This document shows, in pieces, positions 26,422 through 34,667 of a stretch of DNA of 64,000 nt. Position 1 is the first letter of the stretch; every line of letters begins with the position of its first letter. The notes beneath the pieces are model-generated. The model saw only the letters and a program-made list of their open reading frames with translations. It ran no database searches and was not told the origin of the DNA. This DNA is from HNR sp040400085 (GTDB lineage Bacteria > Actinomycetota > Actinomycetes > Actinomycetales > Microbacteriaceae), in the NCBI GenBank assembly GCA_040400085.1, contig JBBAQX010000014.1:19867-83866 (forward strand), in the 5' to 3' direction. The position numbers and the translations under genes were made by a program.

Positions 26422-27465
26422 ATGTTGTTTCACACCAAGGGTCGTGGCCGGGTATCTGCAATCGGCTCGGTAGCAGCGCTGGCGGTTAGTCTTGTATTGG
26501 TTGCTTCGGGCTGCTCGAGCGATATCGGTTCGTCCGGCGGCACCGCGAGCGGCGACCTCACGGTCACCTTCCTTCCTAAAAACTTAGGAAACCCATATTT
26601 TGATGCCTCGAGCAAGGGCGGTAAAGCAGCTGTCTCAGAGCTGGGGGGTACGTTTGCCCAGGTCGGTCCGGCCGAAGCTGCACCCGACTCGCAAGTTCCG
26701 TTCATCCAGACCGCGGCCCAGCAAGGAGTAAAGGCTCTTGTAATCTCAGCGAACGATCCCACCGCCATCGGCTCGGCCCTGAAAGAGGCGATGGATGCTG
26801 GTACCAAAGTTGTCACGTTCGACTCAGACACCGATGCAAAGTACCGCGATCTCTTCGTGAACCAGGCTGACGCTGCCGGAATCGCAAAGGTTCAGGTGGA
26901 GATGATCGCCGAGCAGATCGGGGATGCTGGCAATATTGCAATTCTGTCCGCAGCAGCCAACGCCACAAACCAGAACGCGTGGATCGAACTCATGAAAAAG
27001 GATCTCGCCGCGAACCACCCGAACATCAAGCTGGTAGATACAGTTTACGGTAACGACGACGACCAAACCTCGTTCGATAAGACCGCCGCGCTGCTGCAGA
27101 CGTACCCGAATCTCAAGGGCATCATCTCCCCCACCACGGTCGGCATCGCCTCCGCGGCTCGCTACCTGTCGACCTCTGACAAGAAGGGCACCGTCGCTCT
27201 CACCGGACTCGGAACTCCGAACGATATGCGCGACTACATCGAAAACGGAACGGTGAAGGAATTCGCCCTCTGGAATCCGGAAGACCTGGGATTCCTCGCA
27301 GCCTATGCCGCCGCCGCGCTCGTTGACGGAACCATCACCGGCAAGGAAGGCGACACTTTCACGGCTGGCAAACTTGGTGAGTTCACGGTCGGTAAGGACC
27401 AGACCGTGTTGCTGGGCGACCCATACAAGTTCAACAAGGACAACATCGGGGACTTCAACTTCTAG
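26422..27465 (+). CDS. rhaS: Sugar-binding lipoprotein of the ABC transporter (rhamnose)
   Basis: This 347-residue protein has a lipoprotein signal (LVASGCSSDIG, lipidated Cys at about residue 31) and a periplasmic-binding-protein-like I fold of the ribose/AI-2 (RbsB/LsrB) class. FLPKNLGNPYFDASSKGGKAAV and ALVISANDPTAIGSALKEAMDAGTKVVTFDSD contact sugar in relatives. It would capture rhamnose at the outer face of the membrane. AGGACACA precedes the ATG. It closes the transport operon. Confidence 0.93.
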   Translation: MLFHTKGRGRVSAIGSVAALAVSLVLVASGCSSDIGSSGGTASGDLTVTFLPKNLGNPYFDASSKGGKAAVSELGGTFAQVGPAEAAPDSQVPFIQTAAQQGVKALVISANDPTAIGSALKEAMDAGTKVVTFDSDTDAKYRDLFVNQADAAGIAKVQVEMIAEQIGDAGNIAILSAAANATNQNAWIELMKKDLAANHPNIKLVDTVYGNDDDQTSFDKTAALLQTYPNLKGIISPTTVGIASAARYLSTSDKKGTVALTGLGTPNDMRDYIENGTVKEFALWNPEDLGFLAAYAAAALVDGTITGKEGDTFTAGKLGEFTVGKDQTVLLGDPYKFNKDNIGDFNF

Positions 27466-27520
27466 CCCGTTCTCTCCCCGTATTTTCCTGTTTGCCCGTT
27501 CAGGTATTTCTCCGGTATTT

Positions 27521-27583
27521 CGGCCCACGTTTCGCGGTTGGGCCCAAGCTGCGGCTTGGGCCCGAAACCCGTAGCGTGGGCCG
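27521..27583. terminator. Nested inverted repeats between convergent rhaS and nucleoside hydrolase genes
   Basis: An inner 10-bp stem (27540-27549 with 27554-27563, core GGGCCCAAGC), a middle GTTTCG/CGAAAC pair and an outer 9-bp arm (27521-27529 with 27575-27583) share one centre. It probably ends both converging transcripts. The GGGCCCAA core recurs in the large palindrome near 58840. Confidence 0.75.
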
Positions 27584-27612
27584 ACCGTACTAGCTCGTGG
27601 GCAGCAACCCGG

Positions 27613-28557
27613 CTAAGCGCCCAGCGCTTGCAGGAACCGTTCGTGGAAGCCCTCGGTGTCGAGCGAACGCACGATCCTGATCACCCCGGGGGCCGACGGG
27701 TCGGTGGGCGCAGGGACGAAACGTCGCTCGTCCGCGACGACCTGTCCGCGAGAGGATGCCCCGCGCAGCTCAATATGAGCCGGTAGCGTCTCGTACGTAG
27801 CCAACGACGGGTCGAGCGCCAAGGCTAGCGCAAGCGGGTCGTGCAAGACGCATGTGCGATACCCGAAGATCGGCTCGTAGTTATCCATGTAGAAACTCAT
27901 GATGCGCGAGGCAAATTGGGCACGGGGATCTTCCGAACGTTCGATGCGTTCGACCGCCTCCGCGCTCAGAGCGGCGGCCATCGTAATCTCGAGTCCAACG
28001 AAGAGCACATCCCAGGCCGCGTCAATCACCAGCTGTGCTGCCTCCGGATCGTGCCACACATTGGCCTCGGCTACCGCAGAAATATTGCCGGCAACGCCGA
28101 CAGAACCGCCCATCACCACGACGCTTTTGACTAGCTGTGGGAGATTTGGTTCCAGCATCAGGGCCATCGCGATATTCGTGAACGGACCAACCGCCACCAG
28201 AGTCAGCTCCCCCGGCTGGCTCCGCGCCAACCTCACGATTTCGACAGCGGCCATGTCGCCCGCGATTGTGCGCCCTGAGTGAGTAACCCCGGCATCGCCA
28301 AGACCGTCGTCGCCGTGAACGTGTTCCGAGGTCAAAAGAGGCTGAGCCAGGGGCCTAGCCGCTCCCTCGTAGACAGGGACCTTGGTAAGACCGAGAAAAT
28401 CCAGAACGGTCACTGTGTTGCGCGCGCCTGTCTCGACGGGGACGTTGCCGTGCGTCACGGTGCACGCGACGTACTCGGCACCGTGGTGCGCCCCGTAAAG
28501 CAGGGCTAGTGCATCATCGACTCCGGTGTCGCAATCAAAAATGACGGGGATGCCCAT
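27613..28557 (-). CDS. Inosine/uridine-preferring nucleoside hydrolase
   Basis: The 314 residues begin with the calcium-binding aspartate cluster MGIPVIFDCDTGVDDALALL, the family hallmark. TLVAVGPFTNIAMAL, VVMGGSVGVAGNISAVAEANVWHDPEAAQLV and a late HDPLALALALDP with a catalytic-site His/Asp are also present. The enzyme splits the N-glycosidic bond of nucleosides to base and ribose for salvage; exact preference cannot be read. It lies on the opposite strand to the rhamnose genes and is probably independent of them. Confidence 0.94.
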   Translation of the reverse strand: MGIPVIFDCDTGVDDALALLYGAHHGAEYVACTVTHGNVPVETGARNTVTVLDFLGLTKVPVYEGAARPLAQPLLTSEHVHGDDGLGDAGVTHSGRTIAGDMAAVEIVRLARSQPGELTLVAVGPFTNIAMALMLEPNLPQLVKSVVVMGGSVGVAGNISAVAEANVWHDPEAAQLVIDAAWDVLFVGLEITMAAALSAEAVERIERSEDPRAQFASRIMSFYMDNYEPIFGYRTCVLHDPLALALALDPSLATYETLPAHIELRGASSRGQVVADERRFVPAPTDPSAPGVIRIVRSLDTEGFHERFLQALGA

Positions 28558-28664
28558 ACCCTTTTCTCCTTCGCGCTTGGTTGGTCTAGCCCAAGCTTAC
28601 GGGCTAGGCCTGGCCTGCTCCGTTCCGCCCGGCGAATTCACCCGTGTCACGCCGGACCCCGAAC

Positions 28665-28694
28665 CGCGCACGCGCACGCGCACGCGCACGCGCA
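28665..28694. repeat. Hexanucleotide microsatellite (CGCGCA)5
   Basis: Five tandem CGCGCA units lie in the intergenic stretch between the nucleoside hydrolase and the glycerol-dehydrogenase-like gene, upstream of the latter's promoter region. It has alternating purine-pyrimidine character and could form Z-DNA. Confidence 0.9.
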
Positions 28695-28770
28695 GCGATG
28701 CTCCTTGCCCTGCACCGCACCAGGGCATACGGTAAAGGATGTCACATACGTTAAAATTGAGGAGTTAAAG

Positions 28771-29919
28771 ATGTCTTCGGTAGTTCCTGTACGTACTGTT
28801 ATGAGTCCTGGGCGTTACGTTCAAGCTCGTGGTGCAATTTCACGGCTGGGCGAGTTCACGGCAACTTTGGGATCCAAGCCTCTCATCGTTGCCGATGATA
28901 TTGTGTGGTCTTTAGTCGGCGATCAACTGAGCGAATCATTCGCCGCAGCAAATTTAACTGTCACCCATGAAAAATTCGCCGGGTTTGCGACCGCTCGTAT
29001 CGTTAATCATCTGGTGGAGGTGATCAAGGCCAACGGAACCGACGTTGTGCTCGGCGTCGGCGGCGGAAGCACCATCGACGCGGTGAAGGCCGCTGGACAT
29101 CTGGCAAATATCAAGTGGGTTTCTGTTCCAACAGTGGCCTCTACGGATGCTCCCACATCTGCGCTCTCAGTAATTTACACCGAGGACGGCACCTTCGAGG
29201 AGTACCGTTTCTTCCCGCATAACCCGGACCTCGTCCTGATAGACACCCAGCTAGTGGCGAATGCCCCGGTCAAGTTTTTGATCGCTGGCGTTGGTGATGC
29301 TCTTGCAACATGGCTGGAGGCGCGGGCGACTCAGCGCGCGCATGCCACCACGATGGCCGGAGGTTTACAGACCGAGACAGCCATCGCGTTGGCGAGGCTT
29401 TCCTGGGACATCATCTGGGAGAACGCGTTATTTGCGATCGAAGCTGTGAAAGAGAACTTGGTCACCCCCGCCGTGGAAAAGTTGGTAGAGGCCAACACGC
29501 TTCTCTCAGGTCTCGGATTTGAGTCCGGCGGATTGGCTGCGGCTCACGCAATCCACAACGGATTAACGGCAGCAGCACAAACGCACGGGTTGACTCACGG
29601 CCAGAAAGTCAACATCGGCTCGCTCACGCAACTTGTCTTAGAAGGAGCTCCCTCACAAGAAATCCGCGAGTTCATCATCTTCACGACCAAAGTTGGCCTG
29701 CCAAATACGCTGAGCGAAATTGGGTTGAAGGTAACCGATGAGGACGATCTTCGCCGGGTTGCAGAAGCCGCCCTGGTGCCAGGGGAGACGATCCACAACA
29801 TGCCTTTCCCCGTCACAGTGACAGAGCTAATGGATGCCCTGAAATCGATCGAGGGCCTCTCTCGCCAGGTCCGTGCCGAGGCTGGCCTTCCCGAGCCGGT
29901 GTTTTACGTAGCGCACTAG
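28771..29919 (+). CDS. gldA: Glycerol dehydrogenase-like iron/zinc alcohol dehydrogenase
   Basis: This 382-residue family-III dehydrogenase has NAD-binding GVGGGSTIDAVKAAGHLA and STDAPTSALSVIYT. The metal ligands typical of GldA can be seen: Asp in GVGDALATWLEA, His in AAAHAIHNGL and His in LTHGQKVNIG. It would oxidise glycerol to dihydroxyacetone. In a rhamnose locus an alternative is reduction of lactaldehyde to 1,2-propanediol, but it lacks the TGAAACGTTTCA operator. The start is set at 28771, which has GAGGAG six bases upstream; codons upstream of it do not look coding. Confidence 0.9.
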   Translation: MSSVVPVRTVMSPGRYVQARGAISRLGEFTATLGSKPLIVADDIVWSLVGDQLSESFAAANLTVTHEKFAGFATARIVNHLVEVIKANGTDVVLGVGGGSTIDAVKAAGHLANIKWVSVPTVASTDAPTSALSVIYTEDGTFEEYRFFPHNPDLVLIDTQLVANAPVKFLIAGVGDALATWLEARATQRAHATTMAGGLQTETAIALARLSWDIIWENALFAIEAVKENLVTPAVEKLVEANTLLSGLGFESGGLAAAHAIHNGLTAAAQTHGLTHGQKVNIGSLTQLVLEGAPSQEIREFIIFTTKVGLPNTLSEIGLKVTDEDDLRRVAEAALVPGETIHNMPFPVTVTELMDALKSIEGLSRQVRAEAGLPEPVFYVAH

Positions 29920-29933
29920 TAGAAGTGGGTTAG

Positions 29934-29965
29934 GGGGAATCGAGTAGTTCTTCGCTCGATTCCCC
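29934..29965 (+). terminator. Intrinsic terminator after the glycerol-dehydrogenase-like gene
   Basis: An 11-bp stem (29934-29944 with 29955-29965) with a ten-base loop and a short TTCGTCT tail lies 15 bp past the stop. Confidence 0.8.
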
Positions 29966-29992
29966 TTCGTCTGGCTCGCATTGATTGGGCCG

Positions 29993-30026
29993 CAGGCATC
30001 AGGCATCAGGCATCAGGCATCAGGCA
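29993..30026. repeat. Heptanucleotide repeat CAGGCAT (4 copies plus a partial) at the stop codon of the phosphotransferase gene
   Basis: Four perfect CAGGCAT units run from 29993 to 30020 and a partial fifth follows. The stop codon of the minus-strand phosphotransferase (30022-30020) lies in the last unit junction, so copy changes affect only the 3' end. Confidence 0.92.
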
Positions 30027-30745
30027 CGCAGACTGGAGAGGAACTCAGCTTCCCGAACATACATCGCGGCGTCGTCCCGAAGGTGGGGCTTCCCCAGCTC
30101 TTCCGCCTTCGCCGCCGAGATATTCCCGAGGTCGCGCAAGCGAATAATCGCGACCCGCAGAACATCGTCCCAACAATCCGTCGACCCATAGGCATCGAGG
30201 ATAATCTGCACCCGTTGACGTGCGTGCCCAAGTCCGGGCGCATTCGTCGGGGTATTCGCGGTGAGGGGTACGGCCCTCGTCGCGAAATAGGCGATATCCC
30301 AGAGGCGCGGACCAGGCGAGCACATGTCGAAATCGATGGCACCAATGAGTTTGCCGCCCTCAAAAACCAGGTTGTGGGGCGAGAAATCGTTGTGACAGAT
30401 CACTTCGCTGGGAATCCGAACGGGTAATTGCCACACGGCCCCGTCGAGAGCAAACCCGACGCTGGCATCGTGCAGCTGCCGGAGCCGACGTGCCCCCTCG
30501 ATCAGCACCTGCTCATCCCATACCCAATCTGGCAAAGGGTAGAGGGGAACATCTCCCTCCAGAAAGGTCAGCCGCTCGCGCCCGCCCTCGATACCCAACG
30601 GCCGTGGAACCCATGAGACCCCGGCTACCGCCAGAAATTCGAGGTAGCGATGCACGGTTGGCGTCCACGGGCCTGCATTGCGCAGTACCGTGTCGCCGGA
30701 ACGCTCGACAGCGTTCATGTTTCCGCCGGGGAGTAATCCGTCCAT
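30020..30745 (-). CDS. Aminoglycoside phosphotransferase (APH) family small-molecule kinase
   Basis: The 241-residue kinase-like fold has the catalytic loop ICHNDFSPHNLVFEGGKLIGAIDFDMCSPGPRLWDIAYFA, which contains the HNDFxxxN and IDFD (DFG-equivalent) residues. The N-terminal lobe is short and has no strong P-loop. Members phosphorylate antibiotics, choline, thiamine or homoserine, and nothing here fixes the substrate; resistance should not be assumed. It sits alone on the minus strand, divergent from the rhaM promoter. Confidence 0.88.
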   Translation of the reverse strand: MDGLLPGGNMNAVERSGDTVLRNAGPWTPTVHRYLEFLAVAGVSWVPRPLGIEGGRERLTFLEGDVPLYPLPDWVWDEQVLIEGARRLRQLHDASVGFALDGAVWQLPVRIPSEVICHNDFSPHNLVFEGGKLIGAIDFDMCSPGPRLWDIAYFATRAVPLTANTPTNAPGLGHARQRVQIILDAYGSTDCWDDVLRVAIIRLRDLGNISAAKAEELGKPHLRDDAAMYVREAEFLSSLRA

Positions 30746-30800
30746 CCCGAAAGTCTAGCGTCGACATCCAGCCCGGTCAGTGCGTTCTGTTCGCGTGTGA

Positions 30801-30852
30801 TTGACTGCGGTTATGCAACGCGCTAGTGTAATCTTGTAATTGAAACGTTTCA
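30801..30852 (+). promoter_or_regulatory. rhaMIDB promoter with LacI-type operator
   Basis: TTGACT (30801-30806) and TAGTGT (30824-30829) are spaced 17 bp. The perfect palindrome TGAAACGTTTCA lies at 30841-30852, 11 bp beyond the -10. It is identical to the site before the transporter operon, so both are probably repressed by one LacI-family protein and induced with rhamnose. Confidence 0.87.
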
Positions 30853-30923
30853 CTACAGCGTAGTCATACCCCCTGCGGCCACGTCACGCAGTACATGAAA
30901 ACCGTAACCGAGAGGACTCAGCG

Positions 30924-31292
30924 TTGAGCGCTCCACGACCACAGCAAGCAACGCCGCAACGTGTGTGCTTCCAGCTCCAGGTAAAATCCGCCCGCCTAGA
31001 GGAATACAAGCAGCGCCACACTGCCGTCTGGCCAGACATGCTCCGGGCGCTGAAACAAACTGGCTGGCAGAACTACTCCCTCTTCCTCAGGCAAGACGGG
31101 CTCCTCATCGGATACTTCGAGACCGAGAACCTGGAACGCGCCCAACACGGCATGGCGCAGACCGAAGTCAACGAACGCTGGCAGGCCGAGATGGCCGAGT
31201 TTTTCGAAGGTCTCGACGGACAGCCCGATACCGGTTTCCTGCAGCTCGACGAGATCTTCAACCTCGAGGAACAGCTTGCGACGCTCGAGTAG
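30924..31292 (+). CDS. rhaM: L-rhamnose mutarotase
   Basis: This 122-residue protein interconverts alpha and beta anomers of L-rhamnose to feed the isomerase. The family signatures RVCFQLQVKSARLEEYKQRHTAVWPDML and NYSLFLRQDGLLIGYFETEN are clear, with the catalytic His in the RHxxVW motif. The start is a TTG, chosen because AGAGGA is eight bases upstream and no ATG or GTG fits. First gene of the catabolic operon, 54 bp before rhaI. Confidence 0.95.
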   Translation: MSAPRPQQATPQRVCFQLQVKSARLEEYKQRHTAVWPDMLRALKQTGWQNYSLFLRQDGLLIGYFETENLERAQHGMAQTEVNERWQAEMAEFFEGLDGQPDTGFLQLDEIFNLEEQLATLE

Positions 31293-31346
31293 GAGCACGA
31301 GCATCCGTCAATCGAACAACACGCACAAACCAGATCGGAATCCATC

Positions 31347-32513
31347 GTGAGTCTCAAGACTGAAATCCTCGCCCAACTCGAAAACCAGGCCATCGAGGTG
31401 CCCTCGTGGGCATACGGTAACTCGGGAACCCGATTCCGCGTGTTCGGCACGCCCGGTACGCCGCGCACCCCGTTCGAGAAGGTGTCCGACGCGGCGCAGG
31501 TGAATAAACTCACGGCGCTCACGCCGACCGTGGCGCTCCACATCCCGTGGGATCAGGTCGACGACTACGGGCAGCTCAGACGGCACGCAGAGAACGAGGG
31601 GATCACCCTCGGCACCATCAACTCCAACACGTTCCAAGACGAGGCGTACAAGCTCGGCAGCCTGACCCACACCGACAAGTCGGTGCGGCAGAAGGCCATC
31701 GACCACCACTTTGAGTGCATCGACGTCATGAATGCCACAGGGGTGCGTGACCTCAAGATCTGGCTCGCCGACGGCACCAACTACCCCGGCCAGGGCGATA
31801 TCCGCGGCCGCCAGGATCGCCTCGCCGAGTCGCTCGCCGCGATCTACGAGCGGCTGGGCCTCGATCAACGGATGCTCCTGGAATACAAATTCTTCGAGCC
31901 CGCTTTCTACCACACAGACGTCCCCGACTGGGGCACAAGCTTCGCGCACACGAGCGCCCTTGGCGACCGAGCCAAGGTCGTGCTCGATACCGGACACCAC
32001 GCGCCCGGCACGAACATCGAGTTCATCGTGGCCCAGCTGCTGCGGCTGGGCAAGCTGGGGGCGTTCGATTTCAACTCACGATTCTACGCGGACGACGACC
32101 TGATCGTCGGGGCCGCCGACCCGTATCAGCTGTTCCGCATCATGTACGAGGTAGTGCGGGGCGGGGCGCTCGACCCGGTGAGCGAGGTGGCCTTCGTGCT
32201 CGACCAGTGCCACAACATCGAGGAGAAGATTCCCGGCCAGATCCGCAGCGTGCTCAATGTACAGGAGATGACGGCCCGCGCGCTGCTCGTCGACCGCGCC
32301 GCGCTGCTCGCCGCGCAGGAGGCCGGGGACGTGCTCGGCGCGAACGAGATCTTTATCGACGCGTTCTACACCGACGTGCGCGCCGACCTGGCCGCCTGGC
32401 GCGAGTCGCGCGGCCTGCCAGCTGACCCGATTGCTGCGTACCAGGCGTCGGGATACCAGGAACGTATCAACGAAGAACGAGCCGGGGGAACCCAGGCAAG
32501 TTGGGGAGCATAA
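31347..32513 (+). CDS. rhaI: L-rhamnose isomerase
   Basis: The 388-residue TIM-barrel isomerase converts L-rhamnose to L-rhamnulose and belongs to the Pseudomonas stutzeri/actinobacterial type rather than E. coli RhaA. Metal and substrate residues lie in EYKFFEPAFYHTDVPDWGTS, VVLDTGHHAPGTNIEF, LGAFDFNSRFYADDDL. The GTG start at 31347 fits; its TAA shares one base with the rhaD ATG (TAATG). Confidence 0.94.
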   Translation: MSLKTEILAQLENQAIEVPSWAYGNSGTRFRVFGTPGTPRTPFEKVSDAAQVNKLTALTPTVALHIPWDQVDDYGQLRRHAENEGITLGTINSNTFQDEAYKLGSLTHTDKSVRQKAIDHHFECIDVMNATGVRDLKIWLADGTNYPGQGDIRGRQDRLAESLAAIYERLGLDQRMLLEYKFFEPAFYHTDVPDWGTSFAHTSALGDRAKVVLDTGHHAPGTNIEFIVAQLLRLGKLGAFDFNSRFYADDDLIVGAADPYQLFRIMYEVVRGGALDPVSEVAFVLDQCHNIEEKIPGQIRSVLNVQEMTARALLVDRAALLAAQEAGDVLGANEIFIDAFYTDVRADLAAWRESRGLPADPIAAYQASGYQERINEERAGGTQASWGA

Positions 32514-34555
32514 TGACGCACGCACACCGTCCAGCCGCCGAGCTTATCGCACGATCGAATCGCCTCGGTGCCGACCCGAAGAACACCAACTACGCGGGCG
32601 GCAACGCCTCGGCCAAGGGCCTTGCCACAGACCCGGTCACGGGCGAGAACGTCGAACTCATGTGGGTGAAGGGATCCGGGGGCGACCTGGGAACCCTTAC
32701 GGAGCAGGGCCTCGCGGTGCTGCGCCTCGACCGCCTGCGAGCGCTGGCCAACGTCTACCCCGGCGTAGACCGTGAGGACGAGATGGTCGCGGCCTTCGAC
32801 TACACACTGCATGGCAAGGGCGGCGCGGCCCCGTCGATCGACACGGCGATGCACGGGCTCGTCGATTCGGCGCACGTCGACCACCTCCACCCCGACTCCG
32901 GCATCGCGATTGCCACGGCGGCAGACGGCAAGGAGCTCACCGCGAAGATCTTCGGCGAGCGCGTGGTCTGGGTGCCGTGGCGGCGCCCCGGGTTTCAGCT
33001 CGGGCTCGACATCGCCGCGATTAAGGAGCAGCATCCCGAGGCCATCGGCTGCATTCTCGGCGGGCACGGCATCACCGCATGGGGCGACACGAGCGACGAT
33101 ACCGAGGCCAACTCGCTGTGGATCATCGACACCGCCGCCGCCTATATTCGGGAACACGGCAGGCCCCAACCCTTCGGTCCGGCGCTTGACGGTTACGGCG
33201 CGCTCCCCGAGGCCGAACGCCGGGCGAAGGCAGCGGCCCTCGCCCCCACGATCCGCGGGCTCGCTTCGACGGATAAGCCGCAGGTGGGTTCCTTCACTGA
33301 CACGGATGCAGTGCTCGATTTCCTCGAATCGGCCGAGCATCCCCGCCTGGGCGCGCTGGGCACGAGCTGCCCGGATCATTTTCTGCGTACCAAGGTGAGG
33401 CCGCTGATTCTCGACCTGCCGGCATCCGCGTCCATCGAGGAGAGCATCGCGCGCCTGCGCGAGCTGCACGAGCAGTACCGCACCGATTACCGGGCATACT
33501 ACGACGCGCACAAGACGCCGGACTCCCCCGCGATCCGCGGCGCAGACCCCGCGATCGTGCTCGTGCCCGGCGTTGGGATGTTCAGCTTCGGCGGGAACAA
33601 GCAGACCGCGCGCGTGGCCGGCGAGTTCTACGTCAATGCGATCAACGTGATGCGCGGGGCCGAATCGCTGTCCACGTATGCTCCGATCAGCGATGCCGAG
33701 AAGTTCCGCATCGAGTATTGGGCGCTCGAGGAGGCCAAACTGCAGCGACTTCCGAAGCCAAAGTCGCACGCGTCGCGGGTGGCGTTTGTGACGGGAGCCG
33801 CGTCGGGCATCGGCAAAGCGATTGCCACCAGGCTCGCCGCGGAGGGCGCCTGCGTCGTGATCGCCGACCTCGACCTGGCCAAGGCGCAGGCGGCGGCGGC
33901 TGAGCTCGGGAACGCCGACGTCGCCATCGGCGTGCAGGTTGACGTGACCGACGAGGCCCAGGTTCGGGCAGGCCTCGCCGAGGCGGTTCTCGCGTTCGGA
34001 GGCGTTGACATCGTCGTGAACAACGCGGGGCTCTCTCTGTCGAAACCCCTGCTCGAGACCACCGAGGCCGATTGGGACCTGCAGCACAACGTGATGGCAA
34101 AGGGTTCGTTCCTGGTGTCGAAGGCCGCCGCGCGCATCCTCATCGACCAGCAGCTGGGCGGCGACGTGATCTATATCTCGTCGAAAAACTCGGTCTTCGC
34201 CGGGCCCAACAACATCGCCTACTCGGCAACGAAGGCCGACCAGGCGCACCAGGTGCGGCTGCTCGCGGTCGAGCTCGGCGAGCACGGCGTGAAGGTTAAC
34301 GGCATCAACCCCGACGGTGTCGTGCGCGGCTCCGGCATCTTCGCCTCGGGCTGGGGCGCCAATCGCGCCAAGACCTACGGCATCGACGAGGAGAACCTGG
34401 GCGAGTTCTACGCGCAACGCACGATCCTCAAACGCGAGGTTCTGCCCGAGAACGTCGCCAACGCGGTCGCCGTGCTCACCGGCCCTGACCTGAGCCACAC
34501 GACGGGCCTGCACATCCCCGTCGACGCGGGCGTCGCGGCGGCGTTCCTGCGCTGA
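32513..34555 (+). CDS. rhaD: Bifunctional rhamnulose-1-phosphate aldolase / L-lactaldehyde dehydrogenase
   Basis: Residues 1 to about 410 of 680 are a class II aldolase (TNYAGGNASAKGLATD, WVKGSGGDLGTL, and the metal-binding VDHLHPDSGIAIA). Residues about 420-680 are a short-chain dehydrogenase (VTGAASGIGKAIA, NNAGLS, SSKNS, YSATKADQAHQ with catalytic Ser/Tyr/Lys). The aldolase splits rhamnulose-1-phosphate to DHAP and L-lactaldehyde, and the dehydrogenase half probably oxidises the lactaldehyde to L-lactate, as reported for RhaEW-type fusions. The ATG at 32513 overlaps the rhaI stop and has GGGGAG upstream. Confidence 0.95.
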   Translation: MTHAHRPAAELIARSNRLGADPKNTNYAGGNASAKGLATDPVTGENVELMWVKGSGGDLGTLTEQGLAVLRLDRLRALANVYPGVDREDEMVAAFDYTLHGKGGAAPSIDTAMHGLVDSAHVDHLHPDSGIAIATAADGKELTAKIFGERVVWVPWRRPGFQLGLDIAAIKEQHPEAIGCILGGHGITAWGDTSDDTEANSLWIIDTAAAYIREHGRPQPFGPALDGYGALPEAERRAKAAALAPTIRGLASTDKPQVGSFTDTDAVLDFLESAEHPRLGALGTSCPDHFLRTKVRPLILDLPASASIEESIARLRELHEQYRTDYRAYYDAHKTPDSPAIRGADPAIVLVPGVGMFSFGGNKQTARVAGEFYVNAINVMRGAESLSTYAPISDAEKFRIEYWALEEAKLQRLPKPKSHASRVAFVTGAASGIGKAIATRLAAEGACVVIADLDLAKAQAAAAELGNADVAIGVQVDVTDEAQVRAGLAEAVLAFGGVDIVVNNAGLSLSKPLLETTEADWDLQHNVMAKGSFLVSKAAARILIDQQLGGDVIYISSKNSVFAGPNNIAYSATKADQAHQVRLLAVELGEHGVKVNGINPDGVVRGSGIFASGWGANRAKTYGIDEENLGEFYAQRTILKREVLPENVANAVAVLTGPDLSHTTGLHIPVDAGVAAAFLR

Positions 34556-34582
34556 GCCCGACCCCTGCACGCCCCGACTCCG

Positions 34583-34643
34583 ATCAGTTGCTCAAAGTTC
34601 GTGCGATTCTCGCTCAAAACCCCGCGAACTTTGAGCAACTGAT
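34583..34643. repeat. Long inverted repeat between rhaD and rhaB
   Basis: Perfect 19-bp arms (34583-34601 with 34625-34643; core TTGCTCAAAGTTCG) flank a 23-base loop. It lies inside the operon, 24 bp before the rhaB ATG. It may be an attenuator or RNA processing site that lowers kinase expression. Confidence 0.9.
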
Positions 34644-34667
34644 TCCGAAACGCCCCGAGAGAACCCC

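Noticed and set aside
28665..28694. CGCGCA repeat considered as a CRISPR-like array
   Set aside because: It has no spacers; it is a plain microsatellite.
30020..30745. Antibiotic resistance role for the APH-family protein
   Set aside because: The family has many metabolic members, and the neighbourhood gives no sign of resistance or mobility.
32366..34570. 734-codon open frame on the minus strand
   Set aside because: It is antisense to rhaD, which has full aldolase and SDR motifs. Long antisense frames are expected in high-GC DNA.
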